The notes under the pieces are model-generated. The model was not told where the DNA came from and searched no databases. It worked only from the letters and a program-made list of their open reading frames with translations. This document shows positions 5,295-11,535 of a stretch of DNA of 11,535 nucleotides, piece after piece. Source of the stretch: Bacteroidales bacterium UBA2716 (GTDB lineage: Bacteria > Bacteroidota > Bacteroidia > Bacteroidales > UBA932). The stretch is taken from positions 19,285-30,819 of the forward strand of contig DEKS01000089.1 in the NCBI GenBank assembly GCA_002354005.1, in the 5' to 3' direction. Both the position numbers and the translations under genes were made by a program. The first letter of the stretch is position 1, and each line of letters opens with the position of its first letter.

Positions 5295-6446
5295 CTATTT
5301 TTGCCGGTACAGGGTTTGACTGGCCAGCGACAGTTTGAGTTTAAACATGGTTTTCCCCTGGTAGAAGACAAGGTCCAGGGTGGTGCCGTCGTTTTCAAAA
5401 TAGAAGGTGCGCAGTTCCTTGCCTTTGACGATGGGTTCGGCCCAAACGAGAAGGTATTCGCCGGAGGCTTTGGACTTGGCAAGCACAGCCAGGTGGTCCC
5501 GTAGCAGCACCTTGGCCACGGTATAACTTTTCCCTTTTTCCTTCCTGGCGGCCTGGAAAGCCTCTACCAGCGAAGCGTCTTTGTCCAGCTTGCCAAAGGC
5601 CAGCTTGACCTGCTGGGCCGTGAGGGCCTTGGGATTGCGTTCCTGCCACCATTGGAGCGAGGCGTCCGTGAGGGAATCGGCCCGGGTCAGTTGCACCAGG
5701 GAGGGGTTGGTGCTAAAGCGCCGGACGAGCCAAGCCACTTCCGGCGTGAGGGTGAGCCCTTCCATAGCCTCCGGGCTCTGGCCTTCCAGCCGCCCGTCAG
5801 GGAGCACTTTTCCGTAGAAAAGGGCCTGATACAGGATATCTTTCTCGGGGAGATACAAGGCCTCAACATATTCCGTAGGGCCGTTGTAGTAGGTAAAATG
5901 CAGGTAGTTACGGCCGCCGGTTGGAGCCACCAATTCTATCGGCCCGGCCAGGTCTGTAAACGGCAGGTCCGACAGGGTATAGTTTACCAGTGTTCGACCG
6001 CTGAAAAGGGTGCCGTCCTTTTCCAGGAGGCGGAACTCCAGGCCATCGTCCAGAACAAGGATATAGTCCACATTGTCTTTGCGCCAGCCCACGGCATCCA
6101 GGCACTTCCCGGCCTTGGAAAGCGCCTCTTCATGAGTGAGGGGCGAGGTGTTGTGCTGCCGAATACGGGCCTCCGCCAATTCGCGGAAGGGCGATTCCGG
6201 ATGCTCTTTCACAAAGGTTTTCACGCCTTTCGCGTCTTCGGGATTAAGCGCATAGAACAGCAGCGAATCCCTGAGCCTGAGCACCTTTGGGGCATAGGCC
6301 GATTCCGGGAACTTGTCCATGAACTTTTCCGCCGCCTTCACGGTGGGCTTTTTGAGGAGTTTGGCGTACTGTGAGGTCTCTGCCTTGCTCTGCCCCAGCA
6401 GCACCTGCGGCAGCAGCACCCATAACAGTAAAAGAATGCGTTTCAT
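5295..6446 (-). CDS. Exported protein of unknown function
   Basis: A 383-residue protein if started at the ATG at 6446, which I prefer because MKRILLLLWVLLPQVLLG is then a clean N-terminal signal peptide. An upstream ATG at 6473 would add nine residues (MTFFHYIYG) ahead of it and has no better ribosome site. The likely signal peptidase cleavage is after LLG or GQS, and there is no lipobox Cys. Residues about 20-105 are helical with repeated Lys/Pro/Glu helix-turn patterns (KFMDKFPESAYAPK, then FVKEHPESPFRELAEARI) resembling TPR-like or YfiO-type repeats that pack as helical hairpins. The rest looks beta-rich (for example YILVLDDGLEFRLL and NYLHFTYYNG), and I do not recognise it. Cell location is probably periplasm or outer-membrane surroundings. 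The gene stands alone between two copies of a structured repeat, with no adjacent operon partner. Confidence 0.85.
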   Translation of the reverse strand: MKRILLLLWVLLPQVLLGQSKAETSQYAKLLKKPTVKAAEKFMDKFPESAYAPKVLRLRDSLLFYALNPEDAKGVKTFVKEHPESPFRELAEARIRQHNTSPLTHEEALSKAGKCLDAVGWRKDNVDYILVLDDGLEFRLLEKDGTLFSGRTLVNYTLSDLPFTDLAGPIELVAPTGGRNYLHFTYYNGPTEYVEALYLPEKDILYQALFYGKVLPDGRLEGQSPEAMEGLTLTPEVAWLVRRFSTNPSLVQLTRADSLTDASLQWWQERNPKALTAQQVKLAFGKLDKDASLVEAFQAARKEKGKSYTVAKVLLRDHLAVLAKSKASGEYLLVWAEPIVKGKELRTFYFENDGTTLDLVFYQGKTMFKLKLSLASQTLYRQK

Positions 6447-6555
6447 GCCGTAAATATAGTGAAAAAATGTCATCCCTGTGCCATTTCTCAGGCCTCGAAT
6501 AAGGCTCAGAGGAAGTTTTGATGTCGCACAAGATTATTTCCGATTGCTCTCTCTC

Positions 6556-6652
6556 AGCACGGACCTGCGCACGAAATGACCCAAACTTGTGCGGAAGGTG
6601 ATGCTATAGCCTAGGGCCGCGCACGGATTGGCCCGTTTTTGTGCGGAGGGGT
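6556..6652 (+). repeat. 97-nt structured intergenic repeat, copy B
   Basis: This is the partner of 4809-4905 in the opposite orientation. It is itself built from two related hairpin units 52 nt apart, starting at 6568 and 6620. Each opens CGCACG, has a loop with a TGxCCC core and closes TTGTGCGGA, with 23 of 32 positions identical between units. A wider stem ATAGCC (6605-6610) with GGCTAT (6653-6658) encloses the second unit. The rest of the gap 6474-6555 shows nothing I can name. Confidence 0.7.
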
Positions 6653-6689
6653 AGGCTATGGGCGGCTTGGCCAGTTAAACCAATAGGCC

Positions 6690-6818
6690 CTAATAGACAT
6701 ACTGCTCCACGTAGGCCATTACCTCTTCCTGGAGGGAGGGCGGGCACAGTGTGGGGTCGTTCAGGTAGGGGCCGTGCATGCCCAGGGGGTTCAGGACCAT
6801 CTTCACGTTGGGGGCCAC
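6690..6818 (-). pseudogene. 42-codon C-terminal remnant behind prmA, possibly alpha/beta-hydrolase
   Basis: Past the prmA stop, with one intervening codon, the same frame stays open to TAG at 6690-6692 and looks coding: VKMVLNPLGMHGPYLNDPTL, then CPPSLQEEVMAYVEQYVY. The LGMHGPY segment followed by an amphipathic terminal helix resembles the end of alpha/beta-hydrolases, where the catalytic His lies in such an HG motif. There is no credible start (only GTG at 6818), so this is a surviving 3' end whose upstream part was replaced by prmA's end or deleted. Family assignment is tentative; the coding character is clear from residue composition and codon use. Read-through of the prmA TAA would append it to PrmA, but nothing suggests this. 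Confidence 0.5.
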
Positions 6819-6821
6819 CGA

Positions 6822-7670
6822 TTACGCTTTGGCAAATTCCAGGCAGGCCCAGTCTTCGCGCTCCGAGGAGCCCTCAAGATGCAGCCCCAATGCCTCTGCG
6901 GCCTCGCGGATGGCAGGGACATCGGCCATGTAGAAGCCGCTTAAAAGGAGCCGGCCGCCGCGGCGCAGCGAGCGCATATAGGTGGGCAGGTCCTCCAGGA
7001 TAATGTTCCGGTGGATGTTGGCCAGCAGGACATCGTACGTGCCCATCTGAAGCAGGGAAGCGTCTCCGCAGGCCGTTTCCACGCGCGAGCCCACGCGGTT
7101 CCAATGCGCATTGCCCCAGGCGCTTTGCGCCGCTACCAGGTCGATATCGACCGCAAACACCTTCCGGGCCCCCATCTTGGCCGCCAGGATGGCCAGGATG
7201 GCCGTTCCGCAGCCCATATCCACCACCGAACGCCCGCGAATCACCGCCTCCAGGCCCAACATCCGTTGCATCATCATATAAGTGGTGTTATGATACCCGG
7301 TGCCAAATGCCATTTTGGGGTCGATCCAGATATTGAAACGCGTCCGGGGCACGTTCTCGTTGAATTTGGCCTTGATGGTGACCTTGCCGTCCACCACGAT
7401 GGGCTTGAACTCATCCTCCCAGGCCTTGTTCCAGTTCTGGCCCTGCACCGGCGTAGCTTTGAATTCCACCGCCGCCGGGTAGCCGCTAAGCAGCACCTTC
7501 ACGTCCTGCGGCTTGTAATCCACGGTCTGGATGTAGCATTTGAGGTACGGCTCCTCCGTGACGAAGGAGTCAAAGGGCAGTTCGGAGAGTTCTGCCGTGA
7601 GAATCTCGGCCATCTCCTCGGTGAAGGGGTCCAGACGGACGGACACTTCCAGGTAATCAAAGGTGTTCAT
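6822..7670 (-). CDS. prmA: Ribosomal protein L11 methyltransferase
   Basis: A cytosolic class I SAM-dependent methyltransferase that trimethylates ribosomal protein L11 on several amino groups. The 282-residue length fits Bacteroidetes PrmA. An N-terminal L11-recognition region of about 70-80 residues precedes the catalytic domain. Diagnostic motifs are DPKMAFGTGYHNTT at 118-131 (DPGxAFGTGxHxTT in the family), the SAM-binding VVDMGCGTAILAILAAK at 149-165, the acidic VDID end of the second strand at 174-177, and LLANIHRNI at 215-223 as motif IV. The ATG overlaps the TGA stop of the preceding AsmA-like gene by four bases (ATGA), indicating translational coupling and shared transcription from the promoter at 11314-11344. 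In frame past the stop lies a relic of another gene. Confidence 0.97.
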   Translation of the reverse strand: MNTFDYLEVSVRLDPFTEEMAEILTAELSELPFDSFVTEEPYLKCYIQTVDYKPQDVKVLLSGYPAAVEFKATPVQGQNWNKAWEDEFKPIVVDGKVTIKAKFNENVPRTRFNIWIDPKMAFGTGYHNTTYMMMQRMLGLEAVIRGRSVVDMGCGTAILAILAAKMGARKVFAVDIDLVAAQSAWGNAHWNRVGSRVETACGDASLLQMGTYDVLLANIHRNIILEDLPTYMRSLRRGGRLLLSGFYMADVPAIREAAEALGLHLEGSSEREDWACLEFAKA

Positions 7671-10600
7671 TGTACCAGTTGTAAAACTTCTTGTTTGAGG
7701 GCTTCGCGGCGGGTGGTGACGTGTTCCACCACCTGCTTTTGCAGGGAGGCAAGGTCTTGCACCTGCTGTTCCAGGGCTTCCTGGGGAATGACGGCTTCCG
7801 TGGCGGCCGTTTCCGTGGCGTCCGCCGGCTTTTCTCCGGACGGGGCCTCCGCTGTCCAGTACTGGCCGGTGCGGTTCTCTTCCAGAGCCTTCTCCACGCC
7901 CAGCTCAAAGATATTGTGGATGGCCGCCACCAGACTGTACTGCGCGTTGTCCAGCTGTTTGGTGAACACCGGCACGTTGGCGTTGCGGTAGCGGGCCTTG
8001 CCCAGCCCGTAATGGATGTGGTCGAAGTCCTGTCCCCAGGCATTGAGCCCGAATTTCACCAGGAGCGGCGACCGGATCACCGAGATATGGTAATTGAAGG
8101 CATTGTCCAGCCGCTGCGTGCCGCTGGCCGCCAGTTGGTAGCGGTCTACGTCCAGCACAAAGGGGAATACCTCCAGGACGTTGTTCTGCACAATGCCCGT
8201 CACGGCCATATTGTCAATGTGCGCCTTCTTTTTGTCCTTGAACATCAGGAGTTTGGCAATTTTGGTGAACTCCTTGCTGTCCTTTAGCGTAAGGTCTTTC
8301 CCGGAGATGCGCATTACCCCGTCAATGGACGGTTTTATGAGGTTCATGAGCGTGTCAATCTCCGTTGTGGCCGCCAACTCGCAGTCCAGGTCTCCGGCAA
8401 AGGAGGTGAGCATGGGCATGATGGTGTCTACGGCCGGGAACAGGGTGATCACTTTTTCTGCCGTAATGTCCACCAGATTAAGGTCGAACCCGGCCTTGAT
8501 GTCCTGCTTGGAGCGGGTGGTATAGAAGCCCTCGAAGTAAATATCGCCCATGTTGGACGCCGCTACGGCATTGGTCACCTGCAGGGTGCGCTGGCGCATG
8601 GCAACGTCCATGGCGGCCCAGTTCACCAGCAGGCTGTCGTATTTGATACCGGTCGATTCCAGCGTGAAATCCACCTCCAGGTTCCCGGGAATCACAATGA
8701 GCTTGCTTCCGGCGCTGTCCGGCAGTTCTGCCGCGTTCACGCTATCCTCCAGGGCGTCGTCCGACAGCTCCGCCGTTGCGGGCTTGTAAGTGGTATAGTA
8801 TGCATAGGCCCGCATTAACTCGTTGGCGTCTATGTAGTTACTCTGGACATCGGCCTTTAGTTTGAGCCGGCTGCGGCCCCTGCCGATGAGCGCCCGCCGA
8901 AGGCCTGTGAGCCGCGCCTTGGCACTGAGGTCCGAGGCGTCCGCCTGCAGCGTGATGCTCTTGAGGTCCAGGGTGTCGTTGTCGAACGAGCCCTGAACGC
9001 TGCTCAACCGCGTTTTGAGCGGGAAAGCGGGCATGAGGAGGCGTCCGCCTTCCAGGGAGAGGTTGCCGTCAATATCCCAGTTCCGCACGTAGTTGCGAAG
9101 GCCTTCGCCCAGGTTGATGCGGATGTCCGACGCGGCAAAATCGTCGGCCTTGATGGGCCCGCCGGGACGTCTCCGGCGCCGGGTGGTATCCCGCTGGAAG
9201 TGCCTCCGGATGTGTTTTTGCGCGCCAATGTCGAACTTGACGTCCCGCAGGGCGTACAGGTTCTCTCCCAGGCGTGCCCGCAGGCGGCCGCTTTGGGAAC
9301 GAAGCTGCAGGCGAGGGGAGGGCCGCGCCTCCGTAGCCGGCGTTACGCGGAAGGTTTCCACGTTGTCCCGGAGGCTCACGCTCATGCCTTCGGCGTCCCG
9401 CAGGCGCAGGCTGCCCACTTTCACCAGACCCATCAGCGGGGTGAGTTTCTTGCCGCCTTTGAGGATATCGGCCGAATTCTGCGCCAGGACGGTGAGCTTG
9501 CCGCCGCGGATGAACATTTTTTCGCCCATGCTGGCGTCCAGGGTATCGGCATGGACTTTGAGGGCCAGCACCCGCGCGCCCTGGCGGATGTTTTTGTCGA
9601 TGGTATTGCCTTTGGTGGCCAGGTTCACTTCCAAGTGCGGCAACTGGGCGCGTATGGTGTCCATTTGCACGCTCAGGTCCTTGGCGGTGAGGTCTGCGTT
9701 AATCTGGGCCGTGCCAATGTGCACCATGTCCAGCTGCGAGAGCCGGGCTTTGGCGCTGAGCGTGGCGTCAATGCTGCCGCTGGCGTCGATTCCTTCCGTA
9801 AAGGCCTGGGCCAGAGAGTCTGCCCGGGCGCGGATGCGGCCGTTCACGGCCAGCGCCGGGTCTTTGCCCAGCAGGTCCTGGGCGCTGCCTTTGAGCTTGA
9901 GATGGGCACCGTAGATATCCACGATGAGCTTATGCAGCGTGGCGTTTACCAGTGGCACCTGGCCGCTTCCGTAGGTGCCTTTTGCAAAGGCGTCCAGGCT
10001 CAGTACGGCGTTGGTTTTCAGGTTCTTAAGGACGGGGAAGTTGTCCTCGTATTCGCGAAGGGTGCGGCCCAGCGGGAAGTTGGTGGTGCTGGCGCTGAGG
10101 TCCATGTCCAGGTTGCCGTTTGCGCGGCGCCAGACCTCTCCTTGGGCCTTAAGTTCCAGGGCCGATACGGCCAGGTTCAGTTCATGGAGGCGTGCGCCCA
10201 GTTCCCCCGGCGCAGGCTGCTCCAGGGTGGCGTCTGCATCCAGGTGGATGGGAATTCTCAGGCGGCCGAAGTCCTCTGTGCGAAGGTGCGTGCGGGCATC
10301 CGCCTCCAGCTGAACGCGGCTGTCCCGGGCGTTAACGCGGAGGCGCTCCAGGGCCAGGGCTACGGTGTCGGCCTTATATCGTCCCGAAACAAAGAGGGAG
10401 TCAATGCCCAGCTGCGCCCGGGCGTGCTTGAGATCCTCCGTTTCCAGCTTGCCGTCCAGGTTCAGGCGGCGCATGGTGAACAGGCCGTGCAGGGTGTCTT
10501 TGGGGTTGGTGAACACAATAAAAGGACGGTCTGTGAGGTGGATTTCCCGCAGCTTGATGGCGGGAAGCGGCTTGGCGGTGGTGTCTTTCCTCTCGGCGGT

Positions 10601-11308
10601 TTCGCTGGGGGCGGCGCTGCCTCCGATGGGGAGGATGTCCCAGTTGGCCGCGGTGGAGTCATAGTAATGGGCAAAGATGCGGGGACGCGTGAGGGTGAGG
10701 CTGTGGATATGGATGGTACCGCCGAGGAGCGCTACGTAGTTGAGCTCCACATCCAGCCGCCGGAAACTGGCCAGGGTATCCATCCGCTCCTTCCCGGCTT
10801 GCTTCCCGTCCTGACCGGCCTGGCCGTTTTGGCCGTCCTTCCCAGCTTGGCCGTTTTGCCCGTCCTTCCCGTCCTTCCCGGCCTGACCGTTCTGGCCGTC
10901 CTTCCCGGCCTGGCCGTTTTGCTCGTCCTTCCCGGCCTGGCCGTTTTGGCCGTCCTTCCCGGCTTGACCGGGAATCTCCGGCCGCTGCCATCCGGCCCTC
11001 ATAAGGCTGAAGCGGCGGCTGCTCTCCGTGTACAGGCTGTCGAACCGGGCATACCGGCTATGCGGATAGGTAACTGAACAGTTGGCAGCCTCCAGATGCA
11101 GGTATGGGAAACTCTTGATAACGTGCGCTTTAACCTCGCTGAAGTTTACCTCTCCCTCCACATACTCCGCTGCCACCCGGTTCACAATGCGCGTAAGCAC
11201 CTTGGGCCGCAGCAGTACCTGCAGGGCCACCAATATCAGCAGCACCAGCCCCACCACCGTGCCTAGCGTCCACAGCACCGTTCTCCGTATGATCTTCCCC
11301 GTTTTCAT
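7667..11308 (-). CDS. AsmA-family protein with collagen-like insert
   Basis: A 1213-residue protein from the ATG at 11308. A longer frame starts at 11359, but that start lies upstream of the promoter -7 box (11314-11321), so I reject it. The N-terminus has one membrane anchor (about residues 10-33: WTLGTVVGLVLLILVALQVL) after basic KIIRR, then the family's N-terminal AsmA pattern (VEGEVNFSEVKAHVIKSFPY). The long beta-rich body is consistent with the beta-groove of AsmA/TamB-type proteins, which move phospholipids or help envelope assembly in the periplasm. The C-terminal AsmA-like domain (roughly 980-1120) includes SKEFTKIAKLLMFKDKK and LEVFPFVLDVDRYQLAASG. The tail is Gln-rich and probably coiled coil (EALEQQVQDLASLQKQVVEH). 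Oddity: residues about 114-170 are collagen-like Gly-X-Y repeats in the periplasmic part. It is the first gene of an operon with prmA. Substrate is unknown. Confidence 0.93.
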   Translation of the reverse strand: MKTGKIIRRTVLWTLGTVVGLVLLILVALQVLLRPKVLTRIVNRVAAEYVEGEVNFSEVKAHVIKSFPYLHLEAANCSVTYPHSRYARFDSLYTESSRRFSLMRAGWQRPEIPGQAGKDGQNGQAGKDEQNGQAGKDGQNGQAGKDGKDGQNGQAGKDGQNGQAGQDGKQAGKERMDTLASFRRLDVELNYVALLGGTIHIHSLTLTRPRIFAHYYDSTAANWDILPIGGSAAPSETAERKDTTAKPLPAIKLREIHLTDRPFIVFTNPKDTLHGLFTMRRLNLDGKLETEDLKHARAQLGIDSLFVSGRYKADTVALALERLRVNARDSRVQLEADARTHLRTEDFGRLRIPIHLDADATLEQPAPGELGARLHELNLAVSALELKAQGEVWRRANGNLDMDLSASTTNFPLGRTLREYEDNFPVLKNLKTNAVLSLDAFAKGTYGSGQVPLVNATLHKLIVDIYGAHLKLKGSAQDLLGKDPALAVNGRIRARADSLAQAFTEGIDASGSIDATLSAKARLSQLDMVHIGTAQINADLTAKDLSVQMDTIRAQLPHLEVNLATKGNTIDKNIRQGARVLALKVHADTLDASMGEKMFIRGGKLTVLAQNSADILKGGKKLTPLMGLVKVGSLRLRDAEGMSVSLRDNVETFRVTPATEARPSPRLQLRSQSGRLRARLGENLYALRDVKFDIGAQKHIRRHFQRDTTRRRRRPGGPIKADDFAASDIRINLGEGLRNYVRNWDIDGNLSLEGGRLLMPAFPLKTRLSSVQGSFDNDTLDLKSITLQADASDLSAKARLTGLRRALIGRGRSRLKLKADVQSNYIDANELMRAYAYYTTYKPATAELSDDALEDSVNAAELPDSAGSKLIVIPGNLEVDFTLESTGIKYDSLLVNWAAMDVAMRQRTLQVTNAVAASNMGDIYFEGFYTTRSKQDIKAGFDLNLVDITAEKVITLFPAVDTIMPMLTSFAGDLDCELAATTEIDTLMNLIKPSIDGVMRISGKDLTLKDSKEFTKIAKLLMFKDKKKAHIDNMAVTGIVQNNVLEVFPFVLDVDRYQLAASGTQRLDNAFNYHISVIRSPLLVKFGLNAWGQDFDHIHYGLGKARYRNANVPVFTKQLDNAQYSLVAAIHNIFELGVEKALEENRTGQYWTAEAPSGEKPADATETAATEAVIPQEALEQQVQDLASLQKQVVEHVTTRREALKQEVLQLVQ
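10793..10969 (-). repeat. 27-nt minisatellite encoding Gly-X-Y collagen-like repeats
   Basis: Within the AsmA-like gene, a 27-nt unit encoding GQAGKDGQN occurs about five to six times. One unit is enlarged by nine nucleotides (an extra GKD) and one Gly is replaced by Glu. From the first repeat there is Gly at every third position for 19 triplets with a single break. The repeats differ at only a few bases, so this is recent tandem duplication and the array length may vary between strains. Confidence 0.9.
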
Positions 11309-11313
11309 TCTCA

Positions 11314-11344
11314 CAAAGTTAATCAATCTCTTGGAACTGAACAA
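11314..11344 (-). promoter_or_regulatory. Bacteroidetes-type promoter of the AsmA-like/prmA operon
   Basis: TAACTTTG (11314-11321) matches TAnnTTTG, with TTG (11342-11344) exactly 20 nt upstream. Only five bases separate the -7 box from the ATG at 11308, so the mRNA would be leaderless or have a very short leader. If the promoter is real, the longer start at 11359 is excluded. Confidence 0.6.
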
Positions 11345-11389
11345 CCTTTTTTCTCCCATCCTTCAATCCTCATCCTCTGTTGCCACCCG

Positions 11390-11476
11390 GTGTGCTTTAA
11401 TCGCCCCCTCCACACCCCATTAAAGCACACCCACCCCCTCCAGAGTAGCCTTAGTGCCGTGGTGCTGTGCTTTAAT
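11390..11476. repeat. Perfect 12-bp inverted repeat plus third half-site upstream of the AsmA-like operon
   Basis: GTGTGCTTTAAT (11390-11401) is the exact reverse complement of ATTAAAGCACAC (11419-11430), with a 17-nt C-rich spacer. A third copy, TGTGCTTTAAT (11466-11476), lies in the orientation of the first. There is no T-tract. The position is 46-132 bases upstream of the operon's -33 element. It is either a regulatory site or a dispersed intergenic repeat; nothing else is recognisable in 11431-11535. Confidence 0.5.
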
Positions 11477-11535
11477 GCCTGGGTGATCCCGCTGCTGCCA
11501 CGTTTTGGCCCCTAAATGCGCCACTGGCGGACCTT

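Noticed and set aside
10793..10969. Regularly spaced repeats resembling a CRISPR array
   Set aside because: The 27-nt units are contiguous with no unique spacers and encode an in-frame Gly-X-Y stretch.
9200..11077. Long plus-strand open frame of 625 codons opposite the AsmA-like gene
   Set aside because: It is an antisense shadow of a GC-rich gene; its LPVLPGLAVLAVL run is just the collagen repeat read backwards, and no domain is recognisable.
11309..11359. Upstream start of the AsmA-like protein (MGEKRLFSSK)
   Set aside because: It lies upstream of the -7 box and would put 17 extra residues before a normal membrane anchor.

Overview
The window looks like a chromosomal stretch from a GC-rich member of the Bacteroidales, probably an uncultured gut or rumen lineage. 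The evidence is: promoters of the Bacteroidetes type (TTG or TTTTG, a 19-20 nt gap, then TAnnTTTG) upstream of three genes; a Bacteroides-style lipoprotein with a BACON-like N-terminus; fimbrillin and GH5 remnants; and the family makeup of the intact genes. Assignment to a genus is not possible from sequence reading alone. Every recognisable gene lies on the minus strand. The left 1.3 kb is visibly more AT-rich than the rest.

Layout, left to right. (1) 27-1025: a self-inhibited Fic-family AMP/NMP-transferase with a C-terminal HTH. Its promoter is overlaid by three copies of an 11-nt motif that look like an operator. (2) 1169-1332: debris of two overlapping genes, the downstream one resembling the first 28 codons of a MNT-type nucleotidyltransferase (toxin-antitoxin family). 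(3) 1334-3721: a 795-residue exported lipoprotein of unknown role. (4) 3756-3974: the 5' stub of a GH5-like glycoside hydrolase gene. (5) 4194-4346: tRNA-Leu(UAG) with its own promoter and terminator. (6) 4357-4735: the 3' part of a fimbrillin-like gene, frameshifted but still carrying its terminator. (7) 4736-5294: about 560 nt without a gene, dense in inverted repeats. (8) 5295-6446: an exported protein of unknown function. (9) 6474-6821: a second copy of a 97-nt structured repeat, and a 42-codon remnant fused in frame behind prmA. (10) 6822-11308: a two-gene operon, an AsmA-like giant protein followed by prmA with an ATGA overlap. (11) 11309-11535: the operon promoter and a further inverted repeat with an extra half-site.

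How it works together. The only clear operon is AsmA-like/prmA; the other intact genes look like independent units. The most striking features are between genes. At least five different gene relics survive as short pieces. A roughly 97-nt, hairpin-forming repeat occurs twice in opposite orientation around the 5295-6446 gene. Perfect 11-12 nt inverted repeats of unrelated sequence sit in several intergenic gaps. Inside the AsmA-like gene, a 27-nt minisatellite encodes a collagen-like Gly-X-Y stretch. I found no CRISPR array, phage module, insertion sequence or complete defence operon. The closest thing to a mobile or conflict-type system is the Fic gene and the neighbouring TA-like relic.
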